Positions 1 through 7,159 of a stretch of DNA of 64,000 bases are shown here, one piece after another (the first letter of the stretch is position 1; each line of letters starts with the position of its first letter). Source of the DNA: Streptomyces platensis (GTDB taxonomy: Bacteria > Actinomycetota > Actinomycetes > Streptomycetales > Streptomycetaceae). The position numbers and the translations under genes are program-made. The notes below the pieces were generated by a model. That model was not told where the DNA came from. It did not search any database and was given only the letters and a program-made list of their open reading frames with translations. The stretch is from assembly GCF_008704855.1 (NCBI RefSeq), contig NZ_CP023691.1:3844001-3908000 (forward strand). Direction: 5' to 3'.

Positions 1-931
1 CGAGCACCCGGGTCGGTGCCGTACAGATCTGCCCGCTGTAGAAGGAGAACGTCGTGCCGATGCCGGCCACCGCCGAGTCCAGGTCCGCGTCGTCGAAGAC
101 CACCGCGGCGCCCTTGCCGCCCAGCTCCATGAGCTGGCGTTTCATCCCGCGGCCGCACACCTCGGCGATGCGCTGCCCGACGGCCGTGGAGCCGGTGAAG
201 CTCACCATGTCCACATCCGGCGCGTCCACGGCTGCCGCGCCGACCTCCGCGGAGGCTCCGCTGACGACGTTCACGACCCCCGGCGGCGCCCCGGCCTCCG
301 CCAGCGCCGCGGCCATCCGGTACACCGACAGCGGGTCCTGCGGGGCGGGCTTCACCACGACGGTGTTGCCCATCGCCAGCGCCGGGGCGATCTTGCCCGC
401 CGGGTTGGCCCACGGGTTGTTGTACGAGGTGATGCAGGTGACGACGCCGACCGGCTGCCGTACCGCCAGGGCGCCGAGCACGCCTGCCTTCCCCTCCCCC
501 ATTGCCTTAAGGGCATGGGAGGTGCCCCCACGCCCGGCCTCGTTGATCTGCGGCGGCAGCCCCTGCTCCACGGGCTCCAGAGCCCCCTTCGCATACCGCC
601 GGAAGCGCGCCACCCCGACCGCGACCTGCATACCGCGCGCCGTGCCGGTCGTCGCGCCGCTCTCCGCCTGCGCCACCTCGGCGTGCGCCGCGAAGTCGCG
701 CTGCATCACCTCCGCGGCCCGGTCGAGGATCGCGGCGCGGCGCTGCGGCGGCGTACGGGACCAGGCGGGGAAGGCTCCGGCCGCCGCGGACGCCGCCGCG
801 TACACCTGCTCCCGGCTCGCCTCGGGCGCGAGCCCGACAACGTCCTCCGTCGCCGGGTCGATGACCTCATAGTGGCCGCCGTCGGGCTCGGCCCATTCCC
901 CACCGATGAACAGCCGCCCTGCGGAGCTCAC
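1..931 (-). CDS. Aldehyde dehydrogenase, 3' end cut by the window edge
   Basis: NAD(P)-dependent aldehyde dehydrogenase of the ALDH superfamily, oxidising an aldehyde to its acid. About 310 codons are present; the C-terminus lies outside the window. The start chosen is GTG at 931 (VSSAGRLFIGGEWAEP). Seen in order: the TSYNNPWANPAGK cofactor-binding region, SFTGSTAVG, the general-base glutamate in MELGGKG, and the nucleophile cysteine in SGQICTAPTRV close to the window edge. It is the last gene of a minus-strand run after the amidohydrolase and LLM genes. An in-frame insert encoding GGTSHALKAMGEG comes from a 39-bp palindromic element (491-529). The aldehyde substrate cannot be told from sequence. 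Confidence 0.92.
   Translation of the reverse strand, partial: MSSAGRLFIGGEWAEPDGGHYEVIDPATEDVVGLAPEASREQVYAAASAAAGAFPAWSRTPPQRRAAILDRAAEVMQRDFAAHAEVAQAESGATTGTARGMQVAVGVARFRRYAKGALEPVEQGLPPQINEAGRGGTSHALKAMGEGKAGVLGALAVRQPVGVVTCITSYNNPWANPAGKIAPALAMGNTVVVKPAPQDPLSVYRMAAALAEAGAPPGVVNVVSGASAEVGAAAVDAPDVDMVSFTGSTAVGQRIAEVCGRGMKRQLMELGGKGAAVVFDDADLDSAVAGIGTTFSFYSGQICTAPTRVL
491..529 (-). repeat. Palindromic CTTAAG element, copy 1 (inside ALDH)
   Basis: A 39-bp GC-rich imperfect palindrome centred on CTTAAG, with the core CATGCCCTTAAGGCAATG on the minus strand. It matches the element at 57642-57679 except for one extra A. That extra base makes the length a multiple of three, so the ALDH frame survives and gains the peptide GGTSHALKAMGEG. 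Confidence 0.75.
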
Positions 932-948
932 TTGACGCTCACCGCCAC

Positions 949-1128
949 CGGCCCCCGCCCCACATGCCGCCGTCCACGCCTGCCCCGCCCCACGAGCGTC
1001 AGCTCACTCGCACCCCACCCCACGACCAAAACCTCACCCGCACCCGGCCCCACAACCGCCGCCTCCCCCACACCCCGCCCCGCAACTGCCAACTCACCCA
1101 CACCCCACCCCACGACCAGCGCCTCGCC
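949..1128 (-). repeat. 30-bp degenerate tandem repeat, about six units
   Basis: Six consecutive 30-bp units read on the minus strand, each with a pattern like GGnGAGnnGnnGGTnGTGGGG followed by a G-rich tail. They fill the 208-bp gap between the amidohydrolase stop and the aldehyde dehydrogenase start. In one minus-strand frame they are open and would encode a ten-residue GE..VVG.G.G repeat, but no start or ribosome site supports translation. Units drift from one another, so this is an old array. Confidence 0.65.
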
Positions 1129-1139
1129 CGAAACGGTCC

Positions 1140-2879
1140 TCACTTCGTGCTCACCGTCCTCGTGTCCCGCCCCGACCGCAGCACCGTCCCCGGGACCACG
1201 CCGGTCACCACGTCCTCGCGGATCGTCTCGACGCCGTTGACCCATACCGCGTTGATGCCGATCGCCCGGGAATCCAGGCGCGGGCTGTCGCCGGGCAGAT
1301 CGTGGACGAGGGTGGCCTTGCCCGCGTCGATCCGTACCGGGTCGAAGAGCACGAGGTCGGCGTGCCAGCCCTCCTCGATGCGGCCCCGCTCGCGCAGCCC
1401 GAAGAGCTGGGCGGGGTCGTCGGTGAGCATCTTCACGGCCTGCTCCAGACCCATCAGCTTCCGGCCCCGCAGACAGTCGCCGAGAAAGCGCGTCGTATAC
1501 GGGGCGCCGCACATCCGGTCCAGGTGCGCGCCCGCGTCCGAGCCGCCGAGCATGACGTCCTCGTGCTGCCAGGTCTCGGCGCGCAGCGCCCAGGAGTCCG
1601 GGTCGTTGTCGGTGGGCATCGGCCACAGGACGGTGCGCAGCTCGTCGTTGGCGCAGATCTCCACCAGGCACGCGAACGGCTCCTGGCCGCGCTCGGCCGC
1701 GATGTCCTGCACGACGCGGCCGGTCAGGCCCTCGTTCGCGGCGGAGTAGGTGTCCCCGATGACATAGCGGCCGAAGTGGGTGAGCCGCCGGAAGACGCCC
1801 GCCTCCTTGCTGTCCGCGCGCCGCAGCATCTCGGCCCGGACCGCGGGGTCGCGGAGCTGCTCGATCCGTTCGGGGACCGGCAGGCCCAGGATGTCGCCCC
1901 AGCCGGGGATCAGATTCAGCGCGCAGAAGGTGCCCAGGGACATGTTCATGGGGGTGAGGATCGGCATCGTCAGGGCCACGATCCGGCCGCCGGCCTCCCG
2001 GGCCCGTTCGCCGGCGGCCAGCTGCCGTGGCACCCGTTCGGGCACGGCCGCGTCGATGGTCAGCACATTCCAGTTCAGCGGGCGCCCGGCTGCCGCGCTC
2101 ATCTCGACGAGCAGCTCGATCTCGGCGTCGCTGAACTGGTCGAGGCAGCCGGCCACGATCGCCTCGATCTGGGTGCCCTCGTGCGCGGCGACGGCCCGCG
2201 ACAGCGCGAGCAGCTCCGCCGGCGCGGCGTGCCGGGAGGCGACCGGCTGCCCGTCCCCGTCGGAGTGGGTGGCGGACTGGGTGGTGGAGAAGCCCCATGC
2301 CCCGGCCGCCATCGCCTCGTGGAAGAGCGCCAGCATCCGCTCCAGCTGCTCGGGCGTCGGCTGCCCGCCGATGGCGTCCTCCCCCATGACATGGCGGCGC
2401 AGTGCGCAATGCCCCACCATGAAGCCCGCGTTGACGGCGATCCGGCCCTCCAGGGCATCGAGGTACTCGCCGAACGAGCTCCACGACCAGGGCGCCCCTT
2501 CTTCGAGCGCCACCAGGGACATGCCCTCGACCTTGGCCATCATCCGGCGGGTGTAGTCGGCGTCGGCGGGCCGCGCCGGGTTCAGCGGGGCGAGCGTGAA
2601 ACCGCAGTTGCCGCCCGCCACGGTCGTCACCCCGTGGTTGAGCGAGGGCGTGGCGTACGGGTCCCAGAAGAGCTGGGCGTCGTAGTGGGTGTGCGGATCG
2701 ACGAAGCCGGGGGCGAGGACGAGCCCGGTGGCGTCCTCGCTGCTCCGCGCCTCTTCGGTGACGGTGCCGGGCGGCGCGATGACAGCGATACGGCCGTCGC
2801 GTATGCCGACATCGGCGGTGTACGAGGGCGTGCCCGTCCCGTCCACAACGGTCGCGCCCTTGATCAGGTGGTCGAGCAT
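1140..2879 (-). CDS. N-acyl-D-amino-acid deacylase-type amidohydrolase
   Basis: Metal-dependent hydrolase of the amidohydrolase superfamily, closest in layout to N-acyl-D-amino-acid deacylases (579 residues, family usually about 480-580). The N-terminal beta-sandwich begins MLDHLIKGATVVDGTG. The metal-binding HxH lies in DPHTHYDAQ at residues 61-69 (H63, H65). The C-terminus returns to the sandwich (GWHADLVLFDP, then WVNGVE). ATG at 2879 follows GAGGGGAAGGGGG, giving the start. It lies 29 bp downstream of the LLM gene and is probably co-transcribed under the operators at 4061 and 4137. The real substrate may be an amide or a cyclic intermediate of the surrounding pathway; this is inference. 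Confidence 0.85.
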   Translation of the reverse strand: MLDHLIKGATVVDGTGTPSYTADVGIRDGRIAVIAPPGTVTEEARSSEDATGLVLAPGFVDPHTHYDAQLFWDPYATPSLNHGVTTVAGGNCGFTLAPLNPARPADADYTRRMMAKVEGMSLVALEEGAPWSWSSFGEYLDALEGRIAVNAGFMVGHCALRRHVMGEDAIGGQPTPEQLERMLALFHEAMAAGAWGFSTTQSATHSDGDGQPVASRHAAPAELLALSRAVAAHEGTQIEAIVAGCLDQFSDAEIELLVEMSAAAGRPLNWNVLTIDAAVPERVPRQLAAGERAREAGGRIVALTMPILTPMNMSLGTFCALNLIPGWGDILGLPVPERIEQLRDPAVRAEMLRRADSKEAGVFRRLTHFGRYVIGDTYSAANEGLTGRVVQDIAAERGQEPFACLVEICANDELRTVLWPMPTDNDPDSWALRAETWQHEDVMLGGSDAGAHLDRMCGAPYTTRFLGDCLRGRKLMGLEQAVKMLTDDPAQLFGLRERGRIEEGWHADLVLFDPVRIDAGKATLVHDLPGDSPRLDSRAIGINAVWVNGVETIREDVVTGVVPGTVLRSGRDTRTVSTK

Positions 2880-2908
2880 GGGGTGCGCCCCCTTCCCCTC
2901 GGCGGAAT

Positions 2909-4033
2909 TCAGCTGCCCGTGGCCTGCCGGAACCGGGTCGTGCGGTGCACCGGATCGGTGTCGATCTTCGGGATCACGTGCTCGCCGATGAGCTTGATGC
3001 TGTTCATGGTGTCCTCGTACGAGACCCCGATCGGCAGCCCGAAGCTCAGCTGGTCGGCGCCGGCCTGCTCCCAGCGCTTGCACTGCCCGAGCACCTCGTC
3101 CGGGTCGCCGCAGATCATCAGCTCCTCGGCGATCAGCAGCTCGATGATCTCGGTGGTGTAGTCGGGCAGCAGCTCGGGCCACTCGGGGATGCCGTCGGGC
3201 CGCGGGAAGGTGTCGTGGTAGCGGAAGACCAGCGACTGGAGGTAGTTGAGTCCGCCGTTGACCGCGATCTCCACGGCCTTGTCGTGCGTCTCGGCACAGA
3301 TCGCGGTGGACGTCACCATCACGTTGTCGTTGACGAAGTCACCGATCGGCTCGGCGTCCCGGATCGCGGTCTTGTACTGCTCCAGCACCCACTCCATGTC
3401 GGAGACCTTCTGCACGCTGAAGCCGAGGACTCCCAGGCCCTTCTTCGCCGCCATGGCGTACGAGGTCGGCGAGCCGGCCGCGTACCACATCGCCGGGTGC
3501 GAGGCCCCGTACGGCTTGGGGAAGATCTTGCGCGGCGGCAGCTGCCAGTGTTTGCCCTGGAACCCGACGTACTCCTCCTGGAGCCACATCTTCGGGAACT
3601 CGGCGATGGTCTCTTCCCAGATCTCCTTGGTGTGGTTCATATCGGTGATGCCCGGCAGGAACCCCAGGATCTCGTGGCTGCCGGCGCCCCGGCCGCTGCC
3701 GAATTCGAAGCGTCCCTCGCTGAGATGGTCGAGCATGGCGACCTTCTCGGCGACCTTCACCGGGTGGTTGACCTGGGCGAGGGGGTTGAAGATCCCGGAG
3801 CCCAGATGGATGCGTTCGGTCGCGTGGGCCAGATAGCCGAGGAAGACGTCATTGGCGGAGAGGTGCGAGTACTCCTCCAGGAAGTGGTGCTCGGACGCCC
3901 AGGCGTACTTGAAGCCGGACTTGTCCGCCTGGATGACGTACTCGGTCTCCTCCATCAGCGCCTTGTGCTCCGCGAGCGGGTCGGTCTCGGCCCGCTTGCC
4001 CACATATCCCTGTACAAAGAGCCCGAATTCCAA
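2909..4033 (-). CDS. LLM-class flavin-dependent oxidoreductase
   Basis: Bacterial luciferase-like monooxygenase of 374 residues with a TIM-barrel fold, using FMN or F420. Seen are the N-terminal MEFGLFVQGYVGKR strand, the conserved AWASEHHFLEEYS segment near residue 45, the HLSEGRFEFGSGRG flavin-phosphate region and the C-terminal LQSLVFRYHDTFPRP region. The start is TTG at 4033: an in-frame TGA lies three codons upstream, no ATG or GTG fits, and AGGGACGG precedes it. It is the first gene after two operator palindromes (4061-4077, 4137-4153). It heads a probable LLM-amidohydrolase-ALDH operon. Substrate unknown; a monooxygenase step on a ring or chain is plausible. Confidence 0.88.
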   Translation of the reverse strand: MEFGLFVQGYVGKRAETDPLAEHKALMEETEYVIQADKSGFKYAWASEHHFLEEYSHLSANDVFLGYLAHATERIHLGSGIFNPLAQVNHPVKVAEKVAMLDHLSEGRFEFGSGRGAGSHEILGFLPGITDMNHTKEIWEETIAEFPKMWLQEEYVGFQGKHWQLPPRKIFPKPYGASHPAMWYAAGSPTSYAMAAKKGLGVLGFSVQKVSDMEWVLEQYKTAIRDAEPIGDFVNDNVMVTSTAICAETHDKAVEIAVNGGLNYLQSLVFRYHDTFPRPDGIPEWPELLPDYTTEIIELLIAEELMICGDPDEVLGQCKRWEQAGADQLSFGLPIGVSYEDTMNSIKLIGEHVIPKIDTDPVHRTTRFRQATGS

Positions 4034-4060
4034 GGAGGTTCACCGTCCCTGATGGCTATA

Positions 4061-4077
4061 TCTGACGTAGCGTCAGA
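4061..4077. promoter_or_regulatory. Regulon operator 1, TCTGACGTAGCGTCAGA
   Basis: A perfect 7-3-7 palindrome 28 bp upstream of the LLM gene start. It is the best match to the consensus shared by 15 sites in this window. Presumed binding site of a TetR-type repressor dimer. Confidence 0.85.
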
Positions 4078-4136
4078 TTCGATGTGCCGACTGTTCCACC
4101 GCGCCCGGAGAGCGTCAAGAGCCGTCGCCGCACTTG

Positions 4137-4153
4137 CCTGACGTGCCGTCAGA
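4137..4153. promoter_or_regulatory. Regulon operator 2, CCTGACGTGCCGTCAGA
   Basis: Second palindrome, with a core of six matched pairs, overlapping the stop codon of the SDR gene. Centre-to-centre distance to operator 1 is 76 bp, close to seven helical turns, so two dimers could face the same side of the DNA. Both would control the LLM promoter. Confidence 0.78.
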
Positions 4154-4934
4154 AGACACTGACCCCCGCCAGCCACCCGCCGTCGACGACGAACGGCTGC
4201 CCGGTGATGTACGACGAGTCCTCGCACGACAGGAAGAGCGCCAGCTTGGCGACCTCCTCGGGCTGTCCGATCCGCCCCAGCGGCACCAGCTTCTGGTAGA
4301 GCTCGTCCACGGCCCGCTTCGACTCGGCCGGATCGACGGCCGGATCGAGCGCGGCCGGGTTGGTCATCGGGGTGTCCACCGCCCCCGGGCACACCGCGTT
4401 GACCCGGATCTTCCTGGCCGCCAGCTCCACCGCGGCGACCCGGGTCAGCCCGAGGACGGCATGCTTGGTCGCGGCATACGCGCCGACGAAGGCCATCCCG
4501 GTCAGCGCCGTGTACGACGCGGTGTTGACGATCGTGCCGCCGCCGGCCGCCTCGATCTCCGGCGCCACCGTACGGATCCCCAGGAAGCAGCCGACCTGGT
4601 TGACCTGCACCACCTGCTGGAACTCGTCCAGCGGCGTCGACACCAGCTCGTTGAAGCGCAGAATCCCGGCGTTGTTGACCAGTCCGTCGATCTTCCCGAA
4701 GGTGTCCTTGGCCGCCACGACCGCGGCCTGCCAGTCCGCCTCCCGCGTCACATCCAGCGGGACGTACCGCGCGGACGCCTCCCCCAGTTCCCTGGCGAGC
4801 GCCTCGCCCTGCGCGTCCAGCACATCGCCGAGCACGACCTTCGCGCCCTCCGCGACGAACAGCCGCGCCTCCTGCTCCCCCTGCCCACGCGCCGCACCCG
4901 TGACGATGACGACCCGCCCGTCGAGCTTGCCCAT
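4149..4934 (-). CDS. SDR-family oxidoreductase
   Basis: Classical short-chain dehydrogenase of 261 residues, NAD(P)-dependent oxidation or reduction of a hydroxyl or keto group. TGAARGQG (residues 12-19) binds the cofactor, NNAG lies at 87-90, and the catalytic set is S140, Y153 and K157 (YAATK). The ending ITGQPFVVDGG is typical of the hydroxysteroid/3-oxoacyl group. ATG at 4934 is preceded by GGAGGAG. It lies 46 bp after the F420/LLM gene and is probably in one operon with it. The stop codon is embedded in operator 2. Confidence 0.9.
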   Translation of the reverse strand: MGKLDGRVVIVTGAARGQGEQEARLFVAEGAKVVLGDVLDAQGEALARELGEASARYVPLDVTREADWQAAVVAAKDTFGKIDGLVNNAGILRFNELVSTPLDEFQQVVQVNQVGCFLGIRTVAPEIEAAGGGTIVNTASYTALTGMAFVGAYAATKHAVLGLTRVAAVELAARKIRVNAVCPGAVDTPMTNPAALDPAVDPAESKRAVDELYQKLVPLGRIGQPEEVAKLALFLSCEDSSYITGQPFVVDGGWLAGVSVF

Positions 4935-4980
4935 ACCCGCACTCCTCCGCTGGTGAGTTGCTCCGCGCCCGTCCGGGCCG

Positions 4981-5949
4981 TCAGCCGTTCAGCAGCGGCG
5001 CGACCTCCGAGCCGAACGCCACCATCTGATCGGTCAGTTCACCGCGGCTCCGGCTGCGGAACCGCACCTGGACCTGCTGCACACCCATCGCGCGGTACTC
5101 CCGCAGCGAGTCCGCGATCCGCTCCGCCGCCCCGGACAGCGTCCGCCGGCCGACCTCCCAGCCCGGCTCACCGACGTACAGCGGCTCGGCGATGGTGCCG
5201 ATCACGACCGGCTCCCCGATGCCGGCCGCCTCCCGCAGCCGCCGCAGCCTGGTGATCTGGCCGGGCAGCTGATCGCGCCGGTCACCCTGCGGAAGCCAGC
5301 CGTCGCCGCGCTCGGCGGCCCGGCGTACGGCGGCGGGCGAGGAGCCGCCCACCCAGATCGGCGGCCTCGGCGTCTGCACCGGCCGCGGCGCCTGCCCCAG
5401 CCCCTCGAACGCGAACCGCTCCCCCGCGAACTCCGGGAACTCCTCGGGCCCCAGCGCCACCTTCAGCGCGTCGAGGGTCTCGTCCAGCACCGCCCCACGC
5501 CGCCCGAAGTCCACCCCGAGCACCTCGAACTCCTCCGCCACGTGCCCGGCGCCGACCCCGAGGATCAGCCGCCCGCCGGAGAGCCGGTCCAGCGTCGCGT
5601 ACTGCTTGGCCGTGATCAGCGGATGCCGCAGCCCGGCCACCGCCACATGACTCAGCAACCGGACCCGCTCCGTCACGGCGGCCAGATGCGCCAGCGTGGC
5701 CACCGGGTCGTACCAGACGGTGCTCATCGCCTCGGCCAGCCGCCGCGGAATCGCCAGATGCTCACAGCAGGCGACATACGCGAAGCCGCACCGGTCCGCC
5801 ACCCGCGCGATCTCGACCAGCTCAGCGGGCCCCGCGGCCGCCTCCCAGCTCTCCGCGAACAGCGTGCTCTGCGACTGCACCGGCAACTGCATGCCGTACA
5901 CCAGCCGCCCGTCCTCCGGCCGCCACACCCCATCACGCACGCCGTCCAC
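4981..5949 (-). CDS. LLM-class (probably F420-dependent) oxidoreductase
   Basis: Luciferase-like oxidoreductase of 322 residues, of the group usually annotated as F420-dependent. It shows FAYVACCEHLAIP near residue 55, DRLSGGRLILGVGAG near residue 125 for cofactor phosphate binding, and the family motif PPIWVGGSSPAAVRRAAERGDGW. The start is GTG at 5949, after GGAGGGG. It is the first gene of a minus-strand run headed by operator 3. It probably carries out a hydride transfer or oxygenation in the local acyl-CoA pathway; substrate unknown. Confidence 0.87.
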   Translation of the reverse strand: MDGVRDGVWRPEDGRLVYGMQLPVQSQSTLFAESWEAAAGPAELVEIARVADRCGFAYVACCEHLAIPRRLAEAMSTVWYDPVATLAHLAAVTERVRLLSHVAVAGLRHPLITAKQYATLDRLSGGRLILGVGAGHVAEEFEVLGVDFGRRGAVLDETLDALKVALGPEEFPEFAGERFAFEGLGQAPRPVQTPRPPIWVGGSSPAAVRRAAERGDGWLPQGDRRDQLPGQITRLRRLREAAGIGEPVVIGTIAEPLYVGEPGWEVGRRTLSGAAERIADSLREYRAMGVQQVQVRFRSRSRGELTDQMVAFGSEVAPLLNG

Positions 5950-5966
5950 CGGCCCCTCCAGCTATA

Positions 5967-5983
5967 TCTGACGTACCGTCACA
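5967..5983. promoter_or_regulatory. Regulon operator 3, TCTGACGTACCGTCACA
   Basis: One mismatch from the 7-3-7 consensus. It lies 17 bp upstream of the start of the LLM gene at 5949. It separates this regulon operon from the unrelated SLATT gene. Confidence 0.78.
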
Positions 5984-6050
5984 TAGCTTGCGCGGGACAT
6001 CGTGGTGCCTGGCGCGGCATCAGGCAAGGGCGGCGCCGGTGCGCAAGGGG

Positions 6051-6923
6051 CTACGCGGCGCCCCGGGAGGCCCGCCACATCGTGTGTTCGCGACTGATCG
6101 CCTCCTCGGCGTCGGCCACCTCCTGCGCCCAGTCCGACTCCTCATGGGTCGCGGACAGTCGCTGGTGCACGATGCTCAGCTCGGTGGCCGCGAAGGTGTA
6201 GGCGCGGCCGAGCGACTCGTACTGCCGCACCGCCAACCAGGCGGCCCCGGCACCCAGCACCGCCGCCAGCACACCGGGCAGATCGAAGTCGATGACCTTC
6301 ATCAGGCGCAGCACGGCGGCGAGCACACCCAGCCCTTCCACCACGATCAGGCCGATCCGCCAGCGCCGGGCCAGGGCGATGTTCATGGCCGCCTTGGTCC
6401 CGTACCACTGCTGCTGGTCCGCGATGCGCCCGGCGAGGTAGGCCTGCTTACGGACCGCGAACGGACTGCGGCGCAACTCGCCCATGGCCGGGGTGGCGGC
6501 CATCGAGCCGACCGGAACGATGCTGTCGGCCGGCGCCTCCCTGAGCAGGACCTCCAGCCGCTCGTGGAACCTGCGTTCCGCGGTGTCCACGGGCAGCGCG
6601 GCCGGGAACGGCTCGCCCGCCACCGCGTACCGCCAGGACAGCGTCTTCGCCGACTCCGCCAGGGCACGGCCGTCGTACCAGGCACGCTCCGGCCGCTCCG
6701 CGAGCATCCACACCTCTAAGTAGACGGTCGCCAAGAAGGCCAGGAGCACCACCGCCACCGCCGCGTCCTTGCCCGACACCGCGCAGACGGCGGCCAGGAC
6801 CGTCAGCACCAACCGCCATTTCGTGCCCCACATGTGGCGGCGCTGCCCCGTAAGAGAAGCGGCGTCCGCCGACCGGAACACCGCCGGAAAATCCGCTTCG
6901 CCGAGTGGTTGCCCCTCGCTCAC
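6051..6923 (-). CDS. SLATT-domain (DUF4231-like) two-TM membrane protein
   Basis: About 290 residues with two pairs of hydrophobic segments: one near WRLVLTVLAAVCAVSG and AAVAVVLLAFLATVYLEVW, one near IGLIVVEGLGVLAAVL and LPGVLAAVLGAGAAWLAV. The signature RAWYDGRALAESAKTLSWRYAVAGEPF between the pairs is what I recall from SLATT proteins, predicted pore-forming effectors linked to SMODS/SLOG nucleotide signalling. It appears to carry two SLATT-type units. GTG at 6923 follows GAGGGGGCGG; TTG at 7010 and ATG at 6998 are in-frame alternatives. It is divergent from the TIR-WD40 gene, which suggests a shared conflict or cell-death function (inference). Confidence 0.75.
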   Translation of the reverse strand: MSEGQPLGEADFPAVFRSADAASLTGQRRHMWGTKWRLVLTVLAAVCAVSGKDAAVAVVLLAFLATVYLEVWMLAERPERAWYDGRALAESAKTLSWRYAVAGEPFPAALPVDTAERRFHERLEVLLREAPADSIVPVGSMAATPAMGELRRSPFAVRKQAYLAGRIADQQQWYGTKAAMNIALARRWRIGLIVVEGLGVLAAVLRLMKVIDFDLPGVLAAVLGAGAAWLAVRQYESLGRAYTFAATELSIVHQRLSATHEESDWAQEVADAEEAISREHTMWRASRGAA

Positions 6924-7159
6924 CGCAGCCCGCCCCCTCGCATCCCGCAACATCAGTCCGAAATACGAAGGAAGTGTAGAGCCGATCGACCAGGCCATCC
7001 CGGCATTCAAGAAAGGGAGCCGGGCCGGGAACGAGACGGCGTGGCGCTGCCAACTTCACCACTGCAAGGCGCCGTTGCACCTCGCCCCGGCGGTGTGGAT
7101 GATGCGGCGACGGGGACGTGCGGCGCCCCCGTGCCCGACCTGACAACGGGGGAACCGGA

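Noticed and set aside
1302..3161. Long plus-strand open frame opposite the amidohydrolase and LLM genes
   Set aside because: It is antisense to two well-supported genes, shows no family motif and exists only because GC-rich codons seldom make stops.
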